Shown here: one piece after another, positions 11,451 through 19,210 of the stretch
Layout of the letters: every line of letters begins with the position of its first letter
Position numbering within the stretch: position 1 is the stretch's first letter
Source: Pseudomonadales bacterium
GTDB taxonomy: Bacteria > Pseudomonadota > Gammaproteobacteria > Pseudomonadales > Azotimanducaceae
NCBI GenBank assembly: GCA_016779385.1
Contig: JADHNT010000019.1
Span: forward strand, 1-34,812
Length of the DNA stretch: 34,812 nucleotides
Direction: 5' to 3'
The notes under the pieces: model-generated
The model's database searches: none
Seen by the model: the letters and a program-made list of their open reading frames with translations, nothing else
What the model was told of the DNA's origin: nothing
Translations under genes and position numbers: made by a program

Positions 11451-11953
11451 CCGTTCTGATACGCAGTGCGATGGCTTTCGACCTTCCGGAAATCCCCGCC
11501 CTTGAGCGCGCAGCGTCGGAGCGATTTTTAGAGACTGCCCACCCCGAACTAGCTGCCGCGCCGCCCTCCATGACCGACGCCGTACTTGACCTTGCGCTAC
11601 GGGAGGATCGGATTATTGTCGCCGAGCAGGACAGTGTGCTTTGTGGTTTCGCCCTGCTCGATCAGCAGGGTGAAGACGGTTGGCTTCGGGAGTTCGACGT
11701 GCCCCTCGCTTTCGGGGGCCGGGGCGTGGGTCGGGCCCTGTTGGCGTTCAGCTGCGCCTGGGCCCGAGGGCGCAGCTGCACTCGCCTGACCCTGACCACC
11801 TTTGCGACGGTTCCCTTTAATGGGCCCTTCTACGAGCGCTTTGGCTTCGCTTACCTCGATGAGAACACCCTGCCGCCCCACCTCGCGGGAGCCCTTGGCC
11901 AAGAGCGGGCCGCGGGCCTTGGAGACCGTTGCGCCATGGCCTTGGCGCTCTAG
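11447..11953 (+). CDS. GNAT-family N-acetyltransferase (second of a coupled pair)
   Basis: This 168-residue protein is another GNAT acetyltransferase. The first strand begins TVLIRSAMAFDLPEIPALE, so the GTG at 11447 is needed to complete the fold; it overlaps the upstream stop as GTGA. Motif A is FDVPLAFGGRGVGRALL, with the GRGVGRA loop at 91-97, and motif B includes FNGPFYERFGFAYLDE. The sequence layout resembles acetyltransferases of the ribosomal-protein or amine type, but the substrate is not assignable. It is unlikely to be a simple duplicate of its neighbour, because outside the motifs the two differ widely. Its stop TAG shares CTAG (11950-11953) with the stop of the convergent smr gene. 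Confidence 0.85.
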   Translation: MTVLIRSAMAFDLPEIPALERAASERFLETAHPELAAAPPSMTDAVLDLALREDRIIVAEQDSVLCGFALLDQQGEDGWLREFDVPLAFGGRGVGRALLAFSCAWARGRSCTRLTLTTFATVPFNGPFYERFGFAYLDENTLPPHLAGALGQERAAGLGDRCAMALAL

Positions 11954-12540
11954 CGGCCTCCGAGGGGCGTGCGCCGGGCGTGGCGCTCCCGGTTGTCCTG
12001 CCGCTTTTCCGCATTCTTTCGAAGCAGCACATAGCAGGCGCCATAGCCGCCGTGGTGGCGCTGGGCACTGTGAAAGGCGAGCACCACGGGAAGCGTCGGT
12101 AGCCAGTGGGCGACGTAGCTTTTGAGCCGCCCGGGGGTTTCGCTTCGGTCCCCCCGGCCATGGGTGATGATGACGCTGCGAAGCCCAGCACGCTGGACGT
12201 CATGCACAAAGCGCCACACCGCCTCCCGAGCTTCCCGGACCGTCATGCGGTGGAGATCAAGGGTCGCTTCCTGGGGATAGCGGCCAAGGCGAAGCTTGCG
12301 ATACACCCCGGTCTGCACCCCGTCCCGCTTGAAGGCGATTTCATCGAAGGGGTCTACGGGAGGGACTTCCCCGAGGGTAAGGGTGTTGTTGTCCTTTGCC
12401 GTATTCGCGGCCGCCTGCCTCCGGGCCAGCTGGGCCGGGGAGGGGGCCTCGGGGCTTTCCGCCCGCACCCGCAGGTGGCTCTCCGCGAGGGGCGCTACGC
12501 CATCCATTTCAGCGAGGAAGAGGGCGTCATCTGAGGTCAT
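11950..12540 (-). CDS. Smr-domain protein, SmrA-type putative DNA endonuclease
   Basis: This 196-residue protein has a basic, Ala-rich N-terminal part (about 1-85) and a C-terminal Smr domain. The domain shows the LDLH motif at 94-97, the IITHGRG motif with HGRG at 127-130, and GGYGACYVLLR at 164-174, all characteristic of Smr nucleases related to the MutS2 C-terminus. Family members nick DNA and are proposed to act in recombination or repair. ATG 12540 is chosen because a strong GGAGGA is positioned just upstream; the open frame to 12612 lacks one. It is convergent with the GNAT pair and separated from the DUF924 gene by about 80 bases. Confidence 0.9.
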   Translation of the reverse strand: MTSDDALFLAEMDGVAPLAESHLRVRAESPEAPSPAQLARRQAAANTAKDNNTLTLGEVPPVDPFDEIAFKRDGVQTGVYRKLRLGRYPQEATLDLHRMTVREAREAVWRFVHDVQRAGLRSVIITHGRGDRSETPGRLKSYVAHWLPTLPVVLAFHSAQRHHGGYGACYVLLRKNAEKRQDNRERHARRTPLGGR

Positions 12541-12621
12541 GGGTGTCCTCCAAAGCGGCCCGGGATGCGGGCGAGTGCCCGCAACGCAAGGGTCGCCGAG
12601 GTGCCCCGGCATTTCAAGCGT

Positions 12622-13239
12622 TCAGGGCGCGCTTTTTCCTCGGCGGGCGAGAAAGGCCCGCTCTTCCCCCGTCGAGGGGCGACCCAGGGCCTTATTACGC
12701 CAGGGATCGCGCCCGAAGCGGCGAAGGCGCCCCTCGAGGCTGGCCGCGCTCCGATCAAAATCGAGGATCAGCGGCACCTGGGCATGGCCCTCCCAGCGGC
12801 GCATCCAGGCGCAGTAGCGCTGGCGCAGCGCGCATACCGTGGCCAGGGTTTCGCTGTGGCGAAAGGGCATGGTCAGAAAGAGCAGCTGCGCGGGGGCGTG
12901 GTGGGCTTCATCGCCCCGGGCGAGGGCGGCCTTCGCCTCCGTGCGGGCCAGGGCATCAAGGGCGAATGCCTGGGCCGTGCCGCGAAAGCAGTGGCGCGGG
13001 AGCTGATCTAACAGGATCACCCGGGCGAGCCGTTCGCGAGGGTTATTTTTCGGCCAGCTTGCCCCGGAGACCGCGGCCTCCAGCGCCGGGAGGAATACGC
13101 CTCGGAGCCGGGCGTCCTCGGCTTCTCCGGCGCGGAACCAACGCCTTCTGATCTCGGGAGGGGGAAGGCGGGCGGGCGCTGGACCAAACCAGAGGGCCAG
13201 GAGCGCCTCCGGATCAGGGAAGGGGTGGCCAGTGATCAC
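12622..13239 (-). CDS. DUF924 family protein
   Basis: This 205-residue all-helical protein matches the DUF924 family: ALLALWFGP near the start, RLARVILLDQLPRHCFRGTAQAFALD in the middle, LLFLTMPFRHSE, and the C-terminal RFGRDPWRNKALGRPSTGEERAFL motif. The family folds like TPR helices and has no established biochemical function. The start is GTG 13239, inside the 3' end of the PaiB-like gene (26-base overlap), with only a weak purine stretch upstream, so translational coupling is likely. It is the last member of a three-gene minus-strand run. Confidence 0.88.
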   Translation of the reverse strand: MITGHPFPDPEALLALWFGPAPARLPPPEIRRRWFRAGEAEDARLRGVFLPALEAAVSGASWPKNNPRERLARVILLDQLPRHCFRGTAQAFALDALARTEAKAALARGDEAHHAPAQLLFLTMPFRHSETLATVCALRQRYCAWMRRWEGHAQVPLILDFDRSAASLEGRLRRFGRDPWRNKALGRPSTGEERAFLARRGKSAP

Positions 13240-13798
13240 GATCGTCGCCCTGGCCGTCGGTCAGCGCGGCGAGGGCCTCGGCGCCTCGTCCGCGGAGGGC
13301 CTTCGCGAGTCGCGCTTGCGTAGCCGGCGCCTTGTTTTGCCCCAGCTTGAAGGTTCGGCGGAGGCTTAAACTGCCCAGGCGAAAGACCACGATGCCCGGC
13401 AGAAGCTGGGAAATGAGTGTCTCGCTCACCGCGGGCGCGTTAGGTCCCTCCAGCGCCTGGAGCTGAGCGGCGAGGGTTGCGCGTCGGGCCGCTTCGTCCT
13501 CAATGACGGACAGGGTGCCGCGGATCTCGAGGCGTACCGTATTCCAGGTGGGAACGGCAGGCTCGGGGGCATAGTCCTGAGCGCTGATATAGCCGTGGGG
13601 TCCCTGGAAGATCGCCAGGATTAAAGCACCCTCGGTGACCCCGAGGCGCTGCCCCGTAGCCCGAGCCAGGTGGCCTTCGAGCAGGCCGTCCCCGGCCACC
13701 CGCAGCGGGGCGGCGGCTACCTGAAGCTCCGGGGTAACTAGCGTGGCAAAGGGGTAGGCCGCGAGGAAGAGGCGGTCCCGATCCTCCGAGGCACCCAT
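13214..13798 (-). CDS. FMN-binding negative regulator, PaiB-like
   Basis: This 194-residue protein has the split-barrel flavin-binding fold of the PaiB family: YPFATLVTP at about 15-23, GHLARATGQ at about 42-50, LAIFQGPHGYISAQDYAPEPAVPTWN at about 61-86, and LEIRGTLSVIED. PaiB was described as a negative regulator of sporulation and protease genes in Bacillus; related proteins bind FMN or heme and may be oxidoreductases. I start at ATG 13798, one base past the upstream gene's TAG, since homology begins there. It overlaps the DUF924 gene by 26 bases. Function in this bacterium is unknown. Confidence 0.85.
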   Translation of the reverse strand: MGASEDRDRLFLAAYPFATLVTPELQVAAAPLRVAGDGLLEGHLARATGQRLGVTEGALILAIFQGPHGYISAQDYAPEPAVPTWNTVRLEIRGTLSVIEDEAARRATLAAQLQALEGPNAPAVSETLISQLLPGIVVFRLGSLSLRRTFKLGQNKAPATQARLAKALRGRGAEALAALTDGQGDDRDHWPPLP

Positions 13799-13799
13799 C

Positions 13800-14807
13800 C
13801 TAGGGTTCCCAGCATTCCAGGTCATTAGCGAAGAGAACCGCCCCCTTGAAGAGGGTGCCAATTTCCCGCCGGCTCTGAAGCTCCCGACCTCGGGTGCGAG
13901 GCGTGCGATGGGAGAGGATCAGCATAGTGGCGTCCGCTTCCTCGGCCAGCTTGGCGAGCTGGGACGGAGGCATGTGCTCGTCGCGGGCGAAGCCTCGGAC
14001 ATTTTCGGGCACGGCGTGGTGTCCAACGATGATGGTCGAGCCCTCCGCCAGCGTCTTCACCGTTTGGCGCCGGTTCCCCGTGTCCCCGGTAAAGGTGATG
14101 CCGACGTCGCCCACGTCCACGCGCCAGGCGAGACTGGTGCCCGGGCCATGGTCCGTGGCGATGGCGGAGAGCGCGATGCCGTCCCGGCGGAAGCCCCGCC
14201 AGGGCTTGCGCCCCGTGCTGTTGACTTCCTCTGGGAGCACCTCGAAGCCGCCCTGGGAGAAGGGAGAAAAGAAATCGGCCAGGTGGGGGTAGGCCCCGTT
14301 TGGCCCGAGGAGCCGGCGAGTCCAGGTTTTCAGCCCGAGGGTTTTCTCGACATCGCTGGGGCCAAAGATCGGGAGGTCTTCCTTGCGCCGGAGGAGCGCT
14401 GCGCCCTGCAGGAAGGCCGGCAGATCAGCGCTGTGCTCGACGTGGAGCTGGCTAAATGCCACGGCGATGAGGTCCTTAAAGTCGGCGCCGGACTCTTCGA
14501 AGCGGAGCGCCGAGCCAGGACCCATATCGATGAGAACCCTAGCCTTCCCGTCGACCCAGACCAGATAGCCCGAGCCCGCTTGGGCGTCTTCGAGGTCGTC
14601 AGCGCCGGCCCCCAGGACCTGGACGTAGACCCCGCGGGTACCGCAGGCGCGGCGATCAATCATCACCTCGAAGGGGCGTTCCGTGACCGTCCGAGCCAGC
14701 CGAGGATCGTCAACGTTCATGCCCCCGCTCTGGGCGTTGGCCAGGGCGCTGCCCGCCAGCAGCAGCGCTGCCCCGAGCCCCTGGGGCCTGCGAAGAAAGC
14801 TCGCCAT
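13800..14807 (-). CDS. Secreted metallo-beta-lactamase-fold hydrolase with altered metal motif
   Basis: This 335-residue protein begins with a clear signal peptide (MASFLRRPQGLGAALLLAGSA, cleaved near Ala-Asn-Ala 25) and has an RNase Z/alkylsulfatase-like metallo-beta-lactamase fold: VLIDMGPGS, the ligand region LHVEHSADLP, TDHGPG with His220, FTGDTG with Asp242, GHHA (263-264), HMPPSQLAKLA with His278 and LSHRT with His300. In the usual HxHxDH motif the first His is Gln120 and the Asp is Glu124, while His122 and His125 remain. The start at 14807 is supported by AGGGTGAG immediately upstream and by the signal peptide. It is the first gene of a run with PaiB-like and DUF924 genes. Substrate is unknown; it probably acts in the periplasm. 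Confidence 0.85.
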   Translation of the reverse strand: MASFLRRPQGLGAALLLAGSALANAQSGGMNVDDPRLARTVTERPFEVMIDRRACGTRGVYVQVLGAGADDLEDAQAGSGYLVWVDGKARVLIDMGPGSALRFEESGADFKDLIAVAFSQLHVEHSADLPAFLQGAALLRRKEDLPIFGPSDVEKTLGLKTWTRRLLGPNGAYPHLADFFSPFSQGGFEVLPEEVNSTGRKPWRGFRRDGIALSAIATDHGPGTSLAWRVDVGDVGITFTGDTGNRRQTVKTLAEGSTIIVGHHAVPENVRGFARDEHMPPSQLAKLAEEADATMLILSHRTPRTRGRELQSRREIGTLFKGAVLFANDLECWEP

Positions 14808-14884
14808 CTCACCCTTTTCCTGTGCGTTGTAAAACGGCGTCGAGCTTACCATCTCGGAGTTAAGGAAAGGGTCATCTTGGCGGC

Positions 14885-14891
14885 GTATAGT
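14885..14891 (+). promoter_or_regulatory. Candidate -10 element upstream of the NUDIX gene
   Basis: GTATAGT at 14885-14891 is close to a -10 hexamer (TATAGT) and lies 29 bases before the GTG start of the NUDIX gene. No convincing -35 is seen 16-18 bases upstream. The same CGTAYAST pattern recurs before two other genes in this window. Confidence 0.3.
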
Positions 14892-14920
14892 CGGTCTTTC
14901 AATAACGTCTGAGCGTCTTC

Positions 14921-15370
14921 GTGAGCCGACTGTTCTCCCGCCGATCCGCGCCCCGCTTGCGCACCGCCCGCTGCATCCTTCGTTCCGGGGATGACTTCCT
15001 CATGGTGGTCCATTCCGGCGTGCGCAACTTTAAGCGCACCCATTGGGGCCTTCCCGGGGGACACATCGAATACGGCGAAGCCCCCGAGGATGCGGTGCGC
15101 CGGGAGCTTCAGGAAGAGCTGCGCGTTGCCGTGCCTTTCCTCGGGGAGGTTGGGGATTACCGCTACAAGGGGGCCTTTCATCGGGTCTACACGGCGGTGA
15201 TCGATCGCACCATTGAATGGTTCGACCGGGGCGAGCTTCTCGAAGTGGCCTGGCATCCCTTGGAAGCCATCGAAGGGTTCGCCCGGGAGCAGCGCCTCCA
15301 TGCCGGCTATGAGCTTGATGCCATTCGCCTTCTAGCCCTCGATACGCGCCGGGCGTCCGCTCCGTTCTAG
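14921..15370 (+). CDS. NUDIX hydrolase
   Basis: This 149-residue NUDIX protein carries the catalytic box at 47-69, GHIEYGE then seven residues then REL, Q, EE (Gx5Ex7REUxEExGU), with Arg68 in the place usually held by Gly. The family hydrolyses nucleoside diphosphates linked to another moiety, using Mg2+ held by the box glutamates; the substrate cannot be read. Residues 23-45 (SGDDFLMVVHSGVRNFKRTHWGLPGG) form the strand before the box. GTG 14921 is the best start; no good Shine-Dalgarno is visible, but a TATAGT -10-like element lies 29 bases upstream. It is divergent from the metallo-beta-lactamase-fold operon. Confidence 0.88.
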   Translation: MSRLFSRRSAPRLRTARCILRSGDDFLMVVHSGVRNFKRTHWGLPGGHIEYGEAPEDAVRRELQEELRVAVPFLGEVGDYRYKGAFHRVYTAVIDRTIEWFDRGELLEVAWHPLEAIEGFAREQRLHAGYELDAIRLLALDTRRASAPF

Positions 15371-15387
15371 GGGCTAGGGGCTAGGGG
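15367..15387 (+). repeat. Three tandem copies of CTAGGGG
   Basis: The seven-base unit CTAGGGG is repeated three times without interruption, beginning at the NUDIX stop codon, whose TAG lies in the first unit. The last GGGG can pair with CCCCC about five bases farther on, giving a weak hairpin with no U-tract. No function is assigned. Confidence 0.9.
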
Positions 15388-15446
15388 CCTTTCCCCCTTG
15401 GGCGATTTCCCCCACCATCACGGCTCCCGGTTTTGGAGGGTTATCT

Positions 15447-16826
15447 ATGCGTTTAAGGTTCTTTGGGGTTTTGGGGTCCCTGGCCCTGTCCACAGCCGCG
15501 TTTTCTGCCCCGGCCTTTGAGCCGGCGCCCCCGGCGTTCGACGCTCGCCTCTACGCCCTCGCGGAGGCGCCCTCTCCAGCCCGCATTGAGGCGGACATCC
15601 GGCAGCTGGTGGCCTTCGGCACGCGCAATACCCTGTCTGAGACGGCGTCTGAAACGCGCGGCATCGGCGCCGCTCGGCGCTTCGTGCGAGATGAATTTGA
15701 GCGTATTAGCGCAGCCTGTGGCGGGTGCCTTGAGGTGCGGATGCAGCACACCCTGGTCCCGGGGGATCCGGCCACGCGCATTCCCGTGGACACGGAGGTG
15801 GTGAACGTCTTTGCCGTTCTTCCAGGCCGCGACCCTGATCGTTATGTTCTCATGGCCGGGGACATCGATTCCCGAGCGTCGAACCCCAGCGACGGCGAAA
15901 CGGACGCGCCTGGCGCCAACGACAACGCCTCGGGCCTCGCTGGCGTGCTAGAAGCGGCCCGGGTGCTGTCCCAGGCGGGGCCTCGCTCGGCGTCCATCGT
16001 CTTCGCGGCGCTGTCCGGGGAGGAGCAGGGGCTCTACGGCGGCGCCCATTTGGCTGCGCTGGCCCGGGAGGAAGGCTGGGACCTTGAGGCCGTTTTGAAT
16101 AACGACATGATCGGCAATATCGCTGGCATCGACGGAATCATCAGCAACGCGGAATTCCGAGTGTTCTCCGAAGCGATTCCCGTACCCGAGTTTCGTCCGG
16201 AAGGGTGGAACTATCGTCGCTATGGAGGGGAAGTGGATGGCCCCTCCCGGCAGCTGGCCCGGCGCGTCGCGGCGCTTACGGACCAGTTTTTCCCGAGGCT
16301 GAAGGCGCGCATGGTCTATCGGCTTGATCGCTTTGGCCGGGGTGGCCATCACACGCCTTTTAACAATGCGGGCTTTCCCGGGGTGCGGATCATGGAAAGC
16401 CATGAGCACTACGATCGTCAGCACCAGGATTTGCGCACGGAGAACGGCGTGTTCTACGGCGACACCATCGACTTCGTAGACTTCAAGCATGCCGCTGCGC
16501 TCACCGCGGTAAACGTCGTGACCCTGGCTAGCCTTGCCTCGGCGCCGCCGCCCCCGTCGGAGGTGAAGATTGGCGGCGTCGTGGCGCCCGATACCTGGCT
16601 CAGCTGGACTGCCGCGGAGGCCCCTGAGCTTGCGGGCTACAAGCTGCTGTGGCGGGAGACGCACGCGCCGCAATGGACCCACGCGCGTTGGCTAGGCAAG
16701 GTTGATCACGTCACCCTGGAAGGCATGGTGATCGATAACTATCTCTTCGCCGTCGCCGCCGTGGCCAAGGATGGCAACGAAAGCGTGGCCGCCTTCCCCA
16801 CCGCGGTGCTCCGGACCCGGCCATGA
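15447..16826 (+). CDS. Secreted M28-family zinc metallopeptidase with C-terminal fibronectin-III-like domain
   Basis: This 459-residue protein has a signal peptide (about 1-20), an M28 peptidase domain (about 45-355) and a C-terminal beta-sandwich resembling fibronectin type III (about 370-458). Expected M28 residues are Asp159 in PGANDNASG, catalytic Glu192-Glu193 in SGEEQG, Asp220 in NNDMIGN and His302 in GGHHTPFNNAG. The first zinc ligand, normally His in a GHxDS motif, is Asp139 here (AGDIDSR), and His301 replaces the usual Asp before the catalytic His. A strong GGAGGG lies before ATG 15447. It probably trims peptides in the periplasm. Its stop overlaps the racemase ATG as ATGA. Confidence 0.88.
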   Translation: MRLRFFGVLGSLALSTAAFSAPAFEPAPPAFDARLYALAEAPSPARIEADIRQLVAFGTRNTLSETASETRGIGAARRFVRDEFERISAACGGCLEVRMQHTLVPGDPATRIPVDTEVVNVFAVLPGRDPDRYVLMAGDIDSRASNPSDGETDAPGANDNASGLAGVLEAARVLSQAGPRSASIVFAALSGEEQGLYGGAHLAALAREEGWDLEAVLNNDMIGNIAGIDGIISNAEFRVFSEAIPVPEFRPEGWNYRRYGGEVDGPSRQLARRVAALTDQFFPRLKARMVYRLDRFGRGGHHTPFNNAGFPGVRIMESHEHYDRQHQDLRTENGVFYGDTIDFVDFKHAAALTAVNVVTLASLASAPPPPSEVKIGGVVAPDTWLSWTAAEAPELAGYKLLWRETHAPQWTHARWLGKVDHVTLEGMVIDNYLFAVAAVAKDGNESVAAFPTAVLRTRP

Positions 16827-17536
16827 AAATTCTTGGCCTCCTGGGGGGCATGAGCTGGGAATCCACCCAGCCCTACTACGCCCGCATCAACCAGCAAGTG
16901 CAGGCGCGCCTCGGGGGCGGTGCCTCCGCCGAACTGCTGCTCTGGAGCGCGAACTTTGCTGAAATTGAAGCGCTGCAGCACGCCGACGCTTGGGAAGCGT
17001 TAGGAGAGAAGCTGGGCACAGCGGCCCAGGGCCTGGCTGCCGCCGGGGCGGAGCACCTCGTGCTCTGTACGAACACCATGCACTGCCTGGCCGACGCCAT
17101 TACGGAGGCCAGCGGCCTGCCCCTGTTGCACATCGCCGAACCCACGGGGCAGGCGCTCCGGGCGCGAGGCGTGGGTCGCGTGGGCCTTTTGGGGACTCGC
17201 TTCACTATGGAGCAGCCCTTTTATCGGGCTTACCTTGAGGACCGTTTTGGGCTAGAGGTCCTAACCCCCGATGCTGAGGCGCGCAGTGCCGTGCATGCGG
17301 TGATCTACCAAGAGCTGGTGCGCGGAGTGCTGCGGGAGGACAGCCGAGGGGTGCTGGCCGACGCGGTGGCGGCCTTGGCGGTGGAGGGCGCGGAGGCGGT
17401 AATTTTGGGCTGCACGGAGCTGGGCCTGCTGCTGAAAGACGGCGAGGGGGCCGTACCGCTCATAGATACGACCCAGCTCCACGCCGATGCGGCGGCGGCG
17501 CTGGCCTTAGATGACGAACAGGAAAGGGCGGAGTAG
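16823..17536 (+). CDS. Aspartate/glutamate racemase family protein (YgeA/RacX-like)
   Basis: This 237-residue protein belongs to the Asp/Glu/hydantoin racemase superfamily. It starts with ILGLLGGMSWEST, carries the first active-site cysteine Cys82 in VLCTNTMH and the second, Cys197, in ILGCTELG, the pair used in PLP-independent racemisation. GVGRVGLLGTRFTM (116-129) marks the second half. The spacing of the two cysteines matches YgeA, a broad-range amino acid racemase. It overlaps the M28 peptidase gene by four bases (ATGA), which suggests that peptide degradation and amino acid racemisation are linked in this unit. The preferred amino acid is not evident. Confidence 0.88.
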   Translation: MKILGLLGGMSWESTQPYYARINQQVQARLGGGASAELLLWSANFAEIEALQHADAWEALGEKLGTAAQGLAAAGAEHLVLCTNTMHCLADAITEASGLPLLHIAEPTGQALRARGVGRVGLLGTRFTMEQPFYRAYLEDRFGLEVLTPDAEARSAVHAVIYQELVRGVLREDSRGVLADAVAALAVEGAEAVILGCTELGLLLKDGEGAVPLIDTTQLHADAAAALALDDEQERAE

Positions 17537-17541
17537 GAACG

Positions 17542-18627
17542 ATGGAACAAGGACTGCTAAAGCCCGAGCTGGGCTACTACACGCTGGCGGGGCATACCAA
17601 TAATCCTCGGGATTTAGTGCAGGAGGCGCTGGATGCGGAGCGCTTGGGGCTCGGGTCGGCCTTTATCTCCGAGCGCTTCAATCTGAAGGACGCCTCAACC
17701 CTGTCCGGGGCCGTGGGTGCCGTTTCCGAGCGCCTTGGCATCGCCACGGGCGCGACCAATCACAACACCCGCCACCCGTTGGTCACGGCGACCTACGCCA
17801 CCACCATGCATCGCTTAACCGGCGGGCGCTTTGCCCTGGGCTTGGGCCGGGGCTTCGATGGCCTCTTTGATGCCATGGGGCTACCGCGCATCACCATGAA
17901 GGGGATGGAAGACTTCTGCGGCATCATGCGCCGCCTCTGGCAGGGGGAAACGGTGCTGGGGCACGACGGCCCCGCGGGCAAGTATCCCTGGTTGGCCCAG
18001 GATCCGGCCTTCAGGGAGGATATTCCCCTGATGCTCTGCGCCCTGGGCCCGAAAACCCTTGAGTTTGCCGGCCGGGTTTTCGACGGGGTCATCCTCCATA
18101 CCTTCTTCACCGATGAAACGCTGGCGGAATGTGTCCGCCTCGTGCGGAAGGGGGCGGCGGATGCGGGTAAGGATCCCGCCTCCGTGCGTGTCTGGTCCGT
18201 GCTCGCCACCATCGGGGACCATCTCAGCTATGAGCTCACCATGAAGAAAACCGTGGGGCGCATGGCCACCTACCTTCAGGCCTACGGGGACATTCTCGTT
18301 TCCGTGAACGGGTGGGATAAGGCGGTGCTCGAGCGCTTCCGCGCCGATCCTTTCGTGGCGAATTTCAAGGGTGCTTTAGATGCGAAGGCGTCCACGGAGG
18401 AGCTTGAGCGCGTCGCGCCCCTGATCCCGGAGGCCTGGCTGGCCGCCAGCGCTATGGGGTCTCCGAAGCAATGCGCCAAGCGGGTGGTTGATCAGTTCGA
18501 CTGCGGCGCTGATGGGGTAATCCTTCACGGGGCGTCGCCCGCGGAGCTCGAACCCATCGTAAAGGCCTATGAGGCGATTCGCCCTGCCGCGCGCTTTGAA
18601 GGCCGTGTCGCCAACCCCGGGCGCTAG
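17542..18627 (+). CDS. Luciferase-like monooxygenase family oxidoreductase, probably F420- or flavin-dependent
   Basis: This 361-residue protein has the bacterial-luciferase-like TIM barrel of the LLM family. Visible features are the N-terminal GYYTLAGHTNNPRDLVQEALDAERLG, LGIATGATNHNTRHPL (about 65-80), LTGGRFALGLGRGFDGLFDAMGLP (about 91-114) and the C-terminal CAKRVVDQFDCGADGVILHG. The pattern looks like the TIGR03857 type of putative F420-dependent enzymes, but cofactor F420 versus FMN cannot be settled from motifs. ATG 17542 lies five bases after the racemase stop with an AGGA nearby. It is the third gene of the M28-racemase unit. Substrate is unknown. Confidence 0.85.
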   Translation: MEQGLLKPELGYYTLAGHTNNPRDLVQEALDAERLGLGSAFISERFNLKDASTLSGAVGAVSERLGIATGATNHNTRHPLVTATYATTMHRLTGGRFALGLGRGFDGLFDAMGLPRITMKGMEDFCGIMRRLWQGETVLGHDGPAGKYPWLAQDPAFREDIPLMLCALGPKTLEFAGRVFDGVILHTFFTDETLAECVRLVRKGAADAGKDPASVRVWSVLATIGDHLSYELTMKKTVGRMATYLQAYGDILVSVNGWDKAVLERFRADPFVANFKGALDAKASTEELERVAPLIPEAWLAASAMGSPKQCAKRVVDQFDCGADGVILHGASPAELEPIVKAYEAIRPAARFEGRVANPGR

Positions 18628-19210
18628 CCTCTTGCGCCCCCCGGCAGCGGGGCTCGCGCCCTGCGCCCCGGCAGCGTTAACGGACACCCAAGCCGATCGG
18701 CTCCAGCGGCCGGCTCGGTCTGGGGACGCGCTGGCCGCACTGATCTTGGGGGAACGCTTCCTCAGCGTTCCCCATTACGCCCCGGCAAAGGCCTTTGCCT
18801 TCTTTCAGTTAGCGAGCGCTTACCCTCTTGCGCTCGCCCGTCTCGGTGACTTCTGGCTTCACAGCGAACCTGAGCACGGGGTCTGCGAGCGGGATCCGGT
18901 GCGCGCGCGCTGGGCCCACGGCCGGGCCGGGGAGGCGGGCCATGGACCCTCCGCCCTGGCGGCGAGCGACGCCTGGCGCATGGGGCGGGGCGGGGATCGG
19001 GACTACGAGACGGCGTACTACTACCTGGGCCTCGCCTGGCGCTTTGGCCCCGTGGTCCCCCAGCTTGCCCTGCTGGAAGGCTCCCTTCGGATGGACCTCG
19101 CCCCCGAAGCCGTCGCCCGGGTCCAGCAGCGCCTGCGGCAGGAAAGGGGGCGACCCCGACGCTTCGGGATCGCCCTCATGCCGCTCTGGTGGGCGGCCTA
19201 CCGCGGCTAG
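18569..19210 (+). CDS. Hypothetical Sel1/TPR-like repeat protein
   Basis: The 213-residue product has helical segments that resemble Sel1-type repeats: GDALAALILGERFL, KAFAFFQLASAYPLALARLGDFWLHSEPEHGVCERDPVRARWAHGRAGEAGHGPSALAA, and DYETAYYYLGLAWRFGPVVPQLALLEG. Such repeats usually mediate protein contacts; I do not recognise the specific protein. The start is uncertain: ATG 18569 overlaps the oxidoreductase gene by 59 bases, while GTG 18605, with GAAGG close by, is an alternative. The N-terminal 40 residues are Pro/Ala-rich and contain a Cys that is not a convincing lipobox. Its TAG shares CTAG (19207-19210) with the convergent amidase stop. Confidence 0.6.
   Translation: MRRFALPRALKAVSPTPGASLLRPPAAGLAPCAPAALTDTQADRLQRPARSGDALAALILGERFLSVPHYAPAKAFAFFQLASAYPLALARLGDFWLHSEPEHGVCERDPVRARWAHGRAGEAGHGPSALAASDAWRMGRGGDRDYETAYYYLGLAWRFGPVVPQLALLEGSLRMDLAPEAVARVQQRLRQERGRPRRFGIALMPLWWAAYRG

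Noticed and set aside
13908-14912. Plus-strand open frame of 334 codons opposite the secreted metallo-beta-lactamase-fold gene
   Set aside because: The minus-strand gene has a signal peptide and metal motifs; the plus-strand frame has no recognisable domain and no ribosome site.
15367-15400. G-quadruplex or rho-independent terminator after the NUDIX gene
   Set aside because: Only three G-tracts are adjacent and the possible stem has no U-tract.
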